Source: Casuarina equisetifolia (taxonomy: Eukaryota; Streptophyta; Magnoliopsida; Fagales; Casuarinaceae). Taken from it: a stretch of 64,000 nt of DNA. The DNA is taken from contig CM052361.1 in NCBI GenBank assembly GCA_028551475.1, forward strand, positions 12,035,501 to 12,099,500. The letters are read 5' to 3'. Below, piece by piece: positions 11,626 to 22,494 of this stretch. Made by a program: the position numbers and the translations under genes. Below the pieces are notes generated by a model. That model did not search any database, had not been told where the DNA came from, and worked only from the letters and a program-made list of their open reading frames with translations. Each line of letters opens with the position of its first letter. Position 1 is the stretch's first letter.

Positions 11626-13956
11626 ATGGTTAAAGCCTGTTGGAAACCGTCGGTAAAGGGTGATGGATCTCGTCGCGGTGGGGATGCAAGTGGGAGGGTT
11701 GATGGCTTGTTATGGTATAAGGATTTGGGACACCATCACCATGGAGAGTTTTCAATGGCAGTAGTTCAGGCCAATGACTTGTTGGAGGATCAAAGCCAGC
11801 TGGAGTCTGGACCGTTGAGTTCCGCTGATTCAGTTTCTCGAGGGACCTTCGTTGGGGTATACGATGGTCATGCAGGAATCGAGGCTTCACGTTTTGTCAA
11901 TGATAATCTTTTCCGCAATCTCAAAAGTATGTGCTCTTCTTTAACACCTAGTTCTGTATTCAGTTTGTTCAATTTGATTACAATATCTTTCCAACAATTT
12001 CTATAAGGACTTTATATGCACTTCTCTTAACTGGGTTGCTACCTATTCCCGCAGTGATGACTTCAATTCTTCGAGCCCCCATTGTTATTATCCCTAAAGG
12101 CCAGTTGAATCAACTTGTAAAAGGAGAAGGAGAAAGCATGGGAATATACTTAAGAGCAGAACACTAAATATAAAAGATTAACTTTGTTAGAGATATCCCG
12201 CTATAGTTATGTGCATATTCTTAAAACTACTTGGCCTTTAGTGAATCTTTAGAATTCTAGAAAAGCACTCGAATTGATAAACATCATGACAGACAATGGG
12301 TTAAGGTTAAACTGCTGATATCTGCAAACTTGCATCTGCATGGGCATCACTATGTAATAATTATACGCCTGGTTTTAACAAGAATGTGTTTGTTTCTGAT
12401 AAGTGATTGTTAAATGAAACAAAAAAGTTCATGTACTTTCTGCTATTTGTGTTGCAGGATATGCATCTGTGCATAATTGCATATCAGAGAATGTTATCCG
12501 AAAAGCTTTCTTGGCAACTGAAGAAGACTTTCTCTCCCTTGTAAAGAATCTATGGCTTAGAAAGCCACAGATTGCTTCTGCTGGGTCATGTTGTTTGGTG
12601 GGAATAATATGCAATGGACTTCTATATGTTGCAAATCTTGGAGATTCCCGGGTGGTGTTAGGGCGAGCAGACGGAGCCACTAGGGAAGTCACAGCTATTC
12701 AGATATCTGCAGAGCACAATGCAAGTATTAAGTCAGTAAGAGAGGAACTCCAGTCAATGCACCCCAATGATTCAGAGATTGTGGTGTTGAAACACAAAGT
12801 TTGGCGTGTGAAGGGCCTAATACAGGTATTATTCTTAGGGTTTCTTAAAAATTGCATTTTCTTTTTCTTTTCTTGTAAGTTATTTTTTATTCTGCAAGTC
12901 ACACCTCTATGTTCAAACTATGATTTTTAGCTTTGAATTCCATCTTAACAAAGTTCTATTAGGTGCTTTTTCCATATCCGATCATTGCTTCTTGCTCAAT
13001 CTAGTTCTTTATAAGAATTTTTAAGTATAAAACAAAGGAGCATTTCTATCCAGAAGCTTTAGTCTTGTCCGTTTGATTTTGGTAGAGCTGAAACTATCGG
13101 TTTAGACAATTGGTTAGGCTGAAGTTGTCTAAAGTTGATTACAAAATGTTGTTTGCTACTAGGTATTTGCAATATAGTGGACCTTTTTAATTACTAAAGT
13201 GATGGCGTATTCGAGTGCTTGTAACAGCTTACGGTACACGTCAGGCTTTTATCATAAAACTGCATAAGAATTTAAACTCATCTGTAATTAAGCAGGTAAC
13301 AAAGAGCAGGCTAGTTCATAAAGAGATTATTGAAGGACGGTGTGTGATGTAGAAAAGCATATTATGGATCGCATTTGTGAAAATAGCTTGTCATTTCTTT
13401 GGCAGGTTTCAAGATGCATTGGTGATGCATATCTGAAGAAGGCAGAGTTCAACAGAGAACCTCTTTTACCTAAATTTAGACTGCCTGATCCCTTCGACAA
13501 GCCTATTCTTAGTGCAGAGCCATCGATTTCCATACATAAACTACGCCCCGAAGATCAATTTCTCATATTTGCTTCTGATGGTCTATGGGAGCAGCTGAGC
13601 AACCAGGAGGCCATCAACATTGTGAACAATTACCCACGTAATGTAAGATGTCAAATATGATTGACGTGCTGTTGTTGTTCCAAAACCATGCCTCTGATTA
13701 ATCGTTCTCTTCGTTTGCATAGCAGGGGATTGCCAGGAGGCTTGTCGAAGCTGCACTGAAAGAAGCAGCTAAGAAAAGAGAGATGAGGTATGTGGACCTG
13801 AAAAAGATCGGAACAGGGGTGCGGAGACATTTTCATGATGATATCACAGTTGTGGTTGTGTTTATAGATTCCCTTTCAGTGAATAGGAATCCCCGCCATA
13901 GTTCTGCTCTTTCAATTAAAGGAGGCGGAGGGCTCCCGACTCTTGCCAACTCCTAG
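11626..13956 (+). CDS. Protein phosphatase 2C, plant clade D (PP2C38/SSPP type)
   Basis: Four exons, 11626-11926, 12458-12825, 13406-13642 and 13726-13956, give 378 residues, the usual family length. Family landmarks in order: [10 protein letters not shown] and [11 protein letters not shown] near the N-terminus, the metal-binding [10 protein letters not shown] (residue about 80), [60 protein letters not shown] and HDDITVVVV. The acidic metal ligands are all present. DGHAG replaces the plant-typical DGHGG but is normal in animal PPM1A. Clade-D enzymes are Ser/Thr phosphatases that act on plasma-membrane H+-ATPases and receptor-like kinases. The adjacent MOS11 and GSTL genes point to the At5g02760 orthologue, which is reported to restrain leaf senescence. 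The last intron ends in a TAGCAG tandem acceptor that could add one Gln. Confidence 0.93.
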
Positions 13957-14342
13957 TTCATGGGACCTCTTACTGGAGAATTGGCTGACATCCACCATCA
14001 ATCTTAAGACACAACAGTATAAGATTGAATGTTAATCATCCATGTTGGCCGCGGAACAAAAAGAGAACTCTAATTTTCGGCTACTCGATCTCAAGGTTCC
14101 CAAAGCGGCGGAGTACTCTGAGAAATCACGCATGCTTTGCTTGAAGATCAGGGTACTGTATGCAGATCTGTTCAGAAACTTGTACTGCATTATTAATGCA
14201 GATTAAGATTTGGACATGCACCTTAACTATGTAGATATATGTTTCAGCTTTATAAATGGAACTTATTTTGTGAGTTAGGAGTTTATAGGTTATTGTGCAG
14301 TCTTATTCTTGCTTCGGACATGAGAAACAACTGCTGTTTGGG
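13957..14342 (+). other. 3' UTR and downstream of PP2C
   Basis: No coding potential. AT-rich sequence with possible polyadenylation signals near 14180-14260 is compatible with the PP2C 3' UTR. Confidence 0.4.
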
Positions 14343-14783
14343 GCATTGTTTTGTTTTTTACTTTTAAACAACAATAAAAGTGAATCTTGGTGTGGATGCT
14401 AATATCTTTTCCCCATTGATGTTCAAACATAAGTAAAATTTTTGGTTCCATCATGTTTACGGATGACGAGACATGAGTGGTAATTGGTTAGACTTAAATT
14501 TGTGGCTCAAGGGGCATGCAAGATCGTGCTAGAATATGTTAGGACAGCCCATTAATTAAAATTTGTGAATCAAGGGGCGTGTAAGATCTTGCTGGAATAT
14601 TTTAGGACAACACGCTACAACAAGTTTTGAGTCCATGAATTTAACTTGACGATGCTATATTTTCTAATTGCTAGTAAATGTTGCTTTCATGACTTGTATT
14701 TCACATGGTAAGTTCCTTTAAAGCTTGAACCGTAACGGGAAGGCACACTCATGACTTTTCCCCATTGAATAGTATTTTTCCCG
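14343..14783. repeat. Direct repeat, copy A (about 430 bp)
   Basis: The stretch from GCATTGTTTTG to the CCCCATTGAATAGTA box is repeated at 15247-15662 in the same orientation, with many substitutions and small indels. It contains an inner duplication of about 52 bases (14499-14550 and 14562-14613) that is also present in copy B. No coding frame or known element recognised. Confidence 0.75.
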
Positions 14784-15246
14784 TGCCCTTACTTTTAAAG
14801 CTTGCCCATCAAGAAGTCTCCTTTTATGGGTAAGACAAGAAGCAAGGCAGGGAGTAGAACCTCCTTAATCACTCGGTTTAAGGAGTGAACCGTAGTACAG
14901 CCCTAGTCAACGTGGCGTGCATAGTAGGAAATATGATGATCGTACCCTATTCATCAGTCAATTGACCACTACATACTTGGTGGATCGGAGACCGGCATCT
15001 TGACAGATGACCCACGAAGACAGACGAGCCACAAAAAGGTTCTCCAAAGTTGCCGTTGCTTGACCTATGAGAGGAGATAAGGTTCCAGTCTCCTTGTCAA
15101 TTGGTAAAACTGAGGTGGCCTTGCTGGACGAAATTAAATCAACCATAAATAGGGTGAAGAGTCCAGATGGGACATCAGACCCATTAAAAAGAGGAAGAAG
15201 AAGCATTTTATCCTCTTTACCCATTAAAGAGTCCAGATGGCCATGC
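14784..15246. other. Spacer between the two direct repeats
   Basis: No gene recognised. A 101-codon frame on the - strand (15263-14958) shows no known domain and overlaps the start of copy B. A short phrase AGAGTCCAGATGG occurs twice, near 15160 and 15229. Confidence 0.4.
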
Positions 15247-15662
15247 ATTGCTTTGTTTTTCAAATTTAAACAACAATAAAAGCGAATCTTTGTGGTGACT
15301 CTAAAATCTTTTCCCCATTGACGTTCGAATACAAGTGAACTTTCGATTTTACCCTGTTTATGAATGATGAAACATGAGCATCTACTGGTTAGACTTAAAT
15401 TTGTGACTCAAGCGGCATATAAAATCCCGCTAGAATATGTACGGACAACACATTAATTTAAGTTTGTGACTCAAGGGGCGTGTAAGATCCTACACGGATA
15501 TATTAGGATAACGCGTTACAATGAGTTTCGGATCCATGAATTTGACTTGAAAAAGGTGTTTCTTCCATGACTAGTCTCACATACTACGTTACTTTAATTA
15601 TAGAACCGCCAAGGGAGGGCTGAGACATGACTTTGCCCCATTGAATAGTACTTTTCCTCAAA
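15247..15662. repeat. Direct repeat, copy B
   Basis: Partner of 14343-14783. The same order of blocks is kept, including the doubled inner unit (15400-15451 and 15463-15514), so the inner duplication came before the outer one. Confidence 0.75.
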
Positions 15663-17499
15663 ACAGAGCACCATTCATGAGCAAAAGCAAAATCTTTGAA
15701 TGGGGAAGGGATAGGAAATGGAGGTGGCCGCACAAGAATAAGATCCTTATATTATCTAGCAAGTATAAATTCCACCTAATCCACTTGAAATCGACAAGAA
15801 TTTCCACAGAAGCAGGTTTCCCAGTGTTTTACATCAAAAATCTAATAAAATTACAAATGAGAATCCTAGCTATCGCAGTACTAACTCTCCATTCCAAAAA
15901 TCCTCCCTTGCAGATTGTGAAGTTCGCCCAGTGAGACCTTAAGAGACTTAACAAGAACCTCCCAAGAGTGCCATTATCTCAAATTACAAACCAATATCAG
16001 AAATTCTAGTAGGTTATCCATTCCATATGACAAGTTTACCTTCCAATGTGCCCATGTATTCTGTAAGTGGTTCTCATGATCAAATGTTGGACAACAGTAC
16101 TAAGTGGTTTATGCCTTTAGATCTTAGCGGATCCAATAGAAATTTGCAATATGCACTAGATTAACTACTACGACATAACAAGCAGTAGTTGGTACAATCT
16201 GATCCATGATAGTAGTGTTGCACTGTCATCAAACAGGCATGAGGAAAACCAACCTCGAGAGAGGAGAAAAATGCAGAGAAGTTATAAGCTAAAACAATTT
16301 CTTGTTCCTTTGTTCTTTTCCCACACTTTTCAGGTGAAAACACCCTCAACTATGGATCAAAAAACAGAGCATTCGTCAAAAACACCACTGCAGCTTTCTT
16401 AACAAAGAAGCAATTGTGCATCTTTTTCCAAGTTGAGTTCACTACCCATCCTACCGTCAAAAAATTGACACCCAATATAAAACTGCAAAGACAAAAGTCA
16501 TCCAAAATCTAAGTTCATAACCAAAATAAAGCACAAACTTCGTAATTCCTTTCTTCTCTATCTTCAATTAGTTTTACCATAAAACCGTTTACTACTAATG
16601 GCAACCCAATACAGCACATTTTGACACTACCAATCTTGGATCAGATGACCTTTATCACAAGAAAAAAACCAAACTTCGTACTGCCATCCACATGATCATG
16701 AATATGTGATTGCCAGCAGATATCAGATACTAGCCACATCTCTAAGCGGGGGACAATTGGATTGGAGATAAGGTTGAAAGCCCAAAATGATAAAATGTCA
16801 CTTACCATGTAATTTTTGAATTTCTGACATGCTTTCAAGACTACTAAGATAATGGCACTAAGGATGGTCATGAACTACTCTAGGTCTCACCAGGTGAACC
16901 ACTGTAAAACCCCATACAGGATGAGAGAACTTCATGCTTCCAATATCTTGTTCACTGCTAGAAAGGTATCTGTCTTAACTGCAGAAAGAGCTGCTTCTAG
17001 GAATCCAAATGACGCAAAGAGGGAATGGAGCCTTACAGGAAAAGAGAGAGGGAAAAAGAAAAAAAGAAAAGAAAAAGAAGAAGGCAAAAACAGCAAACCT
17101 GCCCAAAAAAAGGGACAAAAGAGAGTAAGAGAGAGTAACTAGATCAGCATAGAGAGAGAAACAAAAAAAAAAGTAAATTATTGGTAAAGAGAGCATGATA
17201 ATGCAGTTAAAATATGGGGTTTTCATGCTTCGCCCTCTTGCACATAACTTCTTGGTCAATCAGCCTGTACCTCCAATTGGATTAATATGCACCTCTCATT
17301 TTAAATGGTGTGCCAACTTGGCCATTGAGTCAATGAATTTCCCATCAATTTATGTCATGAAAAACAAAAAAATTAATTGTTTCAAATTATAAATTAAAAC
17401 AATGAACGACAGTAAAAAACAATAAAATTTATCTCGTGTACTAAATGTAATTGCAAGTTTGCATGTCAAAATAACTTACTATGTAAAAGCATTTATCAC
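15663..17499. other. Intergenic DNA downstream of PP2C and MOS11
   Basis: No gene supported. A homopurine tract (A/G on the + strand) covers about 17036-17175. The last bases before 17500 will be the MOS11 3' UTR, read on the - strand. Confidence 0.45.
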
Positions 17500-20104
17500 T
17501 CAAGCCCCTCCTCCAGCCTCGCCAGCAATAGCCGCCTTCTGATCCATAAAAAAGGAAAGATCAGCAGTGAGACAAATATTATATTGTTTCTTATCTAGAC
17601 AAATGGAAACAGAATTTTCCCGTTAAATGGCCTTTACCGGCTCCATGTCCCCCTCGCCATTCACTTGTGATAAAGAACTTGATTGAGGATTTGAAAACCT
17701 GAAAAGCAGGTGATAAAATTTAATCAATGAGCATCTTAAGCAAATACTTAGGCAGTAATCCTTCCACTATAGACTGCCAGAAACACATAAATTGTCTACG
17801 AAAACATATAAGGGCAACAGTCTCAAGTGATACATACCTGATCATCCTGGCTTTCCTTTTTTCTTCTTCCAAGGGATCCGTCTTAGAGGGTGGAGCAAAC
17901 CTAGCAAGCCGAGCTTTCTTCTTAGCTTCCTCATTAGTTGTAGTTTTCTTCTTAGCTTCCTCATCAGTTGTAGCTTTCTTCTTGCCTTCCTCCTCAGTAG
18001 CCACAGATGAATCCTGAAGCTGAAACCTAAGAGAACAAAAAAAATGTTTGAAACAAGCAGCCCAGAAATATAAATTTGACCAACTAAGATTGTAGGAAAA
18101 TTCTGCTTTGATACATGTAAATAGTTAGTTAGAAAAACTGAAACAAAACCTCTCAGCTCTGGCCTTTCTCTTCAGCTCTTCTGACTTCTTTGATACTTCC
18201 GAAACAGGCAATGAAGAACCAGTTCCGAACCTGTAATAGGATCAATTGACAGTCGATGAAACACCAATACCAAACCCAAAATGGAGAAAATAAAGGAATA
18301 AAAATCATATCTATACAGAAGCGCTAATGTGAGCCCCTACAGCCAAATCAAGCTTTCTATTGTAACAATAATAACAGAGACATATCCATAGTAAGACGCA
18401 CTACTGAATAACTATACCAACCATGATATATGGCTGATGATTTTAGCATGCCCACAGCCCACAGCCCACACCAACAGAAAATCAGTTTATTCGTACATCT
18501 TAACCAGGAAATTCTTTTGTAAAGAACCTTTCATCAGGTGGAATCCATACAACCATTAATCACAGTTGAAGTTAGTGCAATCACCAGTAAAAGTACCATA
18601 CTTCTTCCAATTTCTTTCCTCTGTCAACAGGTGGACATGTGTAAGTATGACTAGGATTGTCATGATGAAAGCATACTTATCAATAATCATGTTTGACCTT
18701 CTTAGACTGAACCGAGAAAGTTTTTCTAAACATCATTAAACAATAATGGATGATACCAGAGGTTAGTTCCCCCTCGACTACAAAGTTTTAGCACCTAAAA
18801 TGTTGACATTGAAAATGATATAGCATCACAATATCCAAAATAGTAACATCAAGAGAAGATGCAACGATAAGAAAACTTTCTACTCTTCATTCTGATCTGC
18901 AGTAATCCATTCCTATGAGTTGTTTTAAGCCTATGGCTCATACAAAGGATTCCTCCTTATACCCATAAAATAACTCGTTCCCATCAACATATGACAGATT
19001 TTCAGCTTAAGCACAAAATCTCGTGCATCAAAACATCATGGAAAAACACAAGCTGACATATATGGAGGAAATACACTCTCCACATCATAACAACGTTAAT
19101 GGCTGTAATTACTGCTGCAGATTAACAAAAGGAGTTCTTAGTGACTCCAGACAACCCTGCACGGGACAAGCACTATTCCAGTTTCCGTTGGCTGTTTGTG
19201 ATCAAATTCTCGAGAACAAAATTTTGAAAGGTAAGGCACTAGATTTATGAAACCAATACTAACTTCCAACGCACAATTAACCATTCAAATTCAATGGAAT
19301 TAAAATCAAATTCAACCATGGCAAAATCTATGACCAAGTCCTCCATAATCAGACCATTTATATCCTCATGCATCATATACATAATTAATGAGGCAAGCAT
19401 TCCACATCAAATAATTCTTTTGCAACGCAACAAATTCCCCGATTCTGTTCTCACTAACAAGATCCCTATTCGTGATACCTACAAGAAGAAAATCACTTTC
19501 TGCAATTATACACAAAAGTATACAACCATTCAAACAAAAGTCCATTCTAATTAGCCAAATTTCATTCCAATGAGCGAAAAACCTTTAAACGAATAAATAA
19601 AGAAATATAAGCTTAAAATGTTCAAAGAGACTGGAAATAACTCTCCGCCCACTACTTTGGTTTCCATATACTATATGAACAATCAAACGGAAACTAAACC
19701 GAAAAAATGAACATGCAAAAGAACAAGCAAAAAGAAAAAAGAAAAAATAAAGATTTTGTATACCTCTCTGCTCGGGAATTACGCTTCTCTTCCTCGGTGA
19801 GTTGCAGAGAAATACCGAAGCGCTCCGCTCGGCGAATCTTCTTCTGAATATTGGAAGCGGCACCATCATCCCCGGCTGCCGAGCCTCCCGCAGCTACCGG
19901 GCTCTTCAAGTCCTCGCCGTCCTTCTGAGACCCACCAGTACCGGAGGTAACGGTGGCTTGAGAAGAAGGTTGAGTTGGTGCACTACTGCGCGGATCTTCT
20001 TGCTCATCCGGCTTGACTGTGGGCAATACCTCAGGGCTTAGGGTTTTCAAAGGGCTCTCTTGTGTGCTGACATTAGGGTTGGATTTCTCTGATTCGGTGG
20101 CCAT
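17500..20104 (-). CDS. MOS11: MOS11 / CIP29 (SARNP)-like mRNA-export protein
   Basis: Five exons on the - strand, 20104-19764, 18230-18150, 18026-17838, 17698-17638 and 17538-17500, give 236 residues. After an acidic Ser/Pro-rich N-terminus come repeats of the family signature: [55 protein letters not shown] and [12 protein letters not shown]. The C-terminus ends in a Gly-rich tail (AGEAGGGA). This matches Arabidopsis MOS11, homologue of human CIP29/SARNP and yeast Tho1, a nuclear RNA-binding factor needed for bulk mRNA export and for snc1-type immunity. Introns 1-3 all split the Arg codon of an R-F motif after AG, so exons 2 (27 codons) and 3 (63 codons) are symmetrical modules. Exon 3 carries a 10-codon Lys-rich repeat three times. 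It is convergent with PP2C and divergent from TerC. Confidence 0.92.
17913..18002 (-). repeat. 30-bp tandem repeat in MOS11 exon 3
   Basis: Three copies of a 30-base unit (17913-17942, 17943-17972, 17973-18002) encode ten residues each, based on EEAKKKxTT(D/N). The period keeps frame, so copy-number change would only lengthen a charged linker. Confidence 0.8.
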
Positions 20105-22494
20105 TGTGGGAGATGGACGAGTATCGGAAACTTCGCGATAACTCGGATGACCAGCGGAGTAACGGCTGCGTTTTCTTGGCTCGACTCAGATTTGGAGACG
20201 CAAATGAAAATGATCCTGGAGACGAAGAGTAAAGGAACTGGCAAGCAAAAATACCATCCAGTCGACGGATAGGATCTTTCGGAGCACACGAAAGCACAAG
20301 ATTTTGCCACGTCCACTAAAGGAGGGAACCGTAATCCTTGGCCACGAGTCCGAGTTTGGTGGCAATGGTTTTCTGGATTTTAAAGTAATGCAGTAATAAC
20401 ATAATAACAAAAACAAAAAATTGGGAGTATAGAAAATTATACCTTCCCAAACAAACTTCCTTTGGAGTAAAGAAAAAAGCACCTATGAGAAAATAAAAAA
20501 TTATATTAGAACATTCAATCGCTCTTATGGAAATTACGGTAAATTATTTTTTTTTTAACTCGTTATGTTATTTATATTTACATTCATTGTAATATATTAA
20601 AAGATGTAAAATATTTTTAGTATAATTGTTAACTTCAATGAGGCACGTCATTAGTGCTTGCGTCTATATTGATTTTTCATAATCTTTTTTTCTAAATTAT
20701 AGTTGTTATAGGAAAAAAAAGGCATATAAGTGGGAGTAAACATCCTATTGCAATCACCTTATTTATTTTGTTAGAGGTAGTCACTTAGTTTATTCTGTAT
20801 ATTATTAAATTTTATTTTAATTATTTCTTTAATCATTATTACCAAAATTATGCATTTTTATACAATATAAGGTAACATTTTTTTAGTTGGATAATGAGGC
20901 TTTTGAGAATAAGAAGTGTGAAATGTGGGATCCCAAGTCACCTTGGTTACTAACCATGCCAAGGTGAGTTAACAAATAATGCAATAGAGTTATATAAAAA
21001 TAATCAAACACGAGTTAATCACCTAGATATTTCATATCAAAATAAGAAAATAAATTTATGGTTGTAAAATTTGCAAATCTAGGTGATATTGAATCATAAT
21101 TTGAAACTATAATAAAAATAAAAAGAATTAAAAATCTATGAGAACCTCTTAATATGCTATTATTTGTCCAATTTATTATGTGGGTGGATCCAAATGAACT
21201 CAAGTGAAATTCTAGCCTCTATAACATTCAAATCAACCAATGCAAACTTGGATGACAATATCATCCAATGGGTGTAAGAAGTTCAAAATTGAAGAAATTC
21301 TCTAAAATTTGAAATCCTTTTCGTTTGGGGTTTTTTAAATTGTTTTTTGGATTTATTCTCCTAGCTTCAACATTTGTTAGGTTATAATTTAAATTTATTA
21401 GATTATTCAAAATTTGTTAGGTTATGATTCAAATTTATCTGGTTGCGAGAATGATAAAGATAAGAAAAAAATAGCTATTTATTTAGTTTTCAATTAGGTT
21501 GTGAGAATATAGAAATAAGAAGGAAAAAAAGGAGTTATTTATTCAGTTTTCAATTTGGTTGTGACAATGGTAGAGGTAAGAAGGAAAAAAAGAGTTATTT
21601 ATTCAGTTTTCAAATTTCTATCTATCTTTCTTTCTTAAATTTCAGGTATTTATTTTAAACTTTTAATTTTCGTGCCTTTAGTTATCCCAATTTATCTTTC
21701 GTATACCTTTAATTTAAAGCCTTTTACCTTATTTGTTCTTTAATTTTAAGCCTTAATTTTCCCTATTCTTTAATTCCAAAGCTTTACTTTCATCATTGAA
21801 ATTTAGAGCATTTAATTTTTTTGCTTTTATCTTTGTGCATTGAGATTTTTGATAGTTCCAATTCAGACTCACTCATTAATCACATTAAATTAATACCTCA
21901 CGCCCGCCCTGCTATAGGTACTTTTGATCATGGTTGGTCCTTCTAGGCATGTAGTTGGCATAGATTAGGCCCTTCAACTCAGTGTCTAAAGCCTGGTAGG
22001 AGGGAGGGAGGGAGGATGTCGTGGGGACTATCTAGGGTTTATAAGGGTGTAGTATTATCACTCTCTTAGCAATGCACTTTTCTAGGATAAGTCCTCTTAT
22101 CTTAGAAATATCTTTTTTGTTTTGTATAATTCATCTTTAAATTAAAATGGCAAGCTCTTGCTCTTCTTGCCATATGCATAAGATTTTCCAGTTGTTTATA
22201 CAGAGTATTTTCTTATTAGGCAGCCCAACTGCATCACCTTTTTGGGAAAGAAGGATCAGTGTCGCCACTTGTCAACACCAACAGTCTAAATCGGCCCTAT
22301 AAAGGAACGTGTCTTCTCATGTAAACAAGAGCCACAAAAAAAAATAAAAAATAGAAAGAACAGAAAACAAAAACTGAAAAGCGTCAATTCTCTTAGGAGG
22401 ATTGAGAGGATAAGGTTATGCCAGACGCGCCCATGGTTCCCTCTCTCCTCTTTTGAATTCCGCACCAAAATCTTAATCCCTACGAAGCTCAAGC
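20105..22494. other. Divergent intergenic region between MOS11 and TerC
   Basis: This region separates two divergently read genes and must contain both promoters. 20105-20320 is GC-richer and is probably the MOS11 leader. The middle is AT-rich and holds a minisatellite at 21441-21616. From about 21640 to 22060 the phrasing (repeated TTTAATTT/AGCCTTTTAC blocks, then a GC-richer end) resembles a worn LTR end but no boundaries can be set. GGGAGGGAGGGAGG lies at 22000-22015. Confidence 0.45.
21441..21616. repeat. Minisatellite, about 60-bp unit, three copies
   Basis: Three successive units begin GGTTG(C/T)GA and end TTCAATT or a variant: 21441-21496, 21497-21556 and 21557-21616. Units 2 and 3 are more alike than unit 1. 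Confidence 0.75.

Noticed and set aside
13296-13351. Extra exon in PP2C intron 2 after the GCAG near 13294-13297
   Set aside because: It soon reaches TAG, and skipping directly to 13406 restores the conserved GLIQ-VSR junction in frame.
14343-15662. Direct repeats A and B as LTRs of a TRIM element
   Set aside because: No TG...CA ends, no primer-binding site, no polypurine tract and no target duplication could be found at the repeat borders.
16641-17392. Short frames around 16.6-17.4 kb
   Set aside because: Low-complexity or unsupported translations, with no conserved domain; the 96-codon frame at 16852-17142 is largely the homopurine tract.
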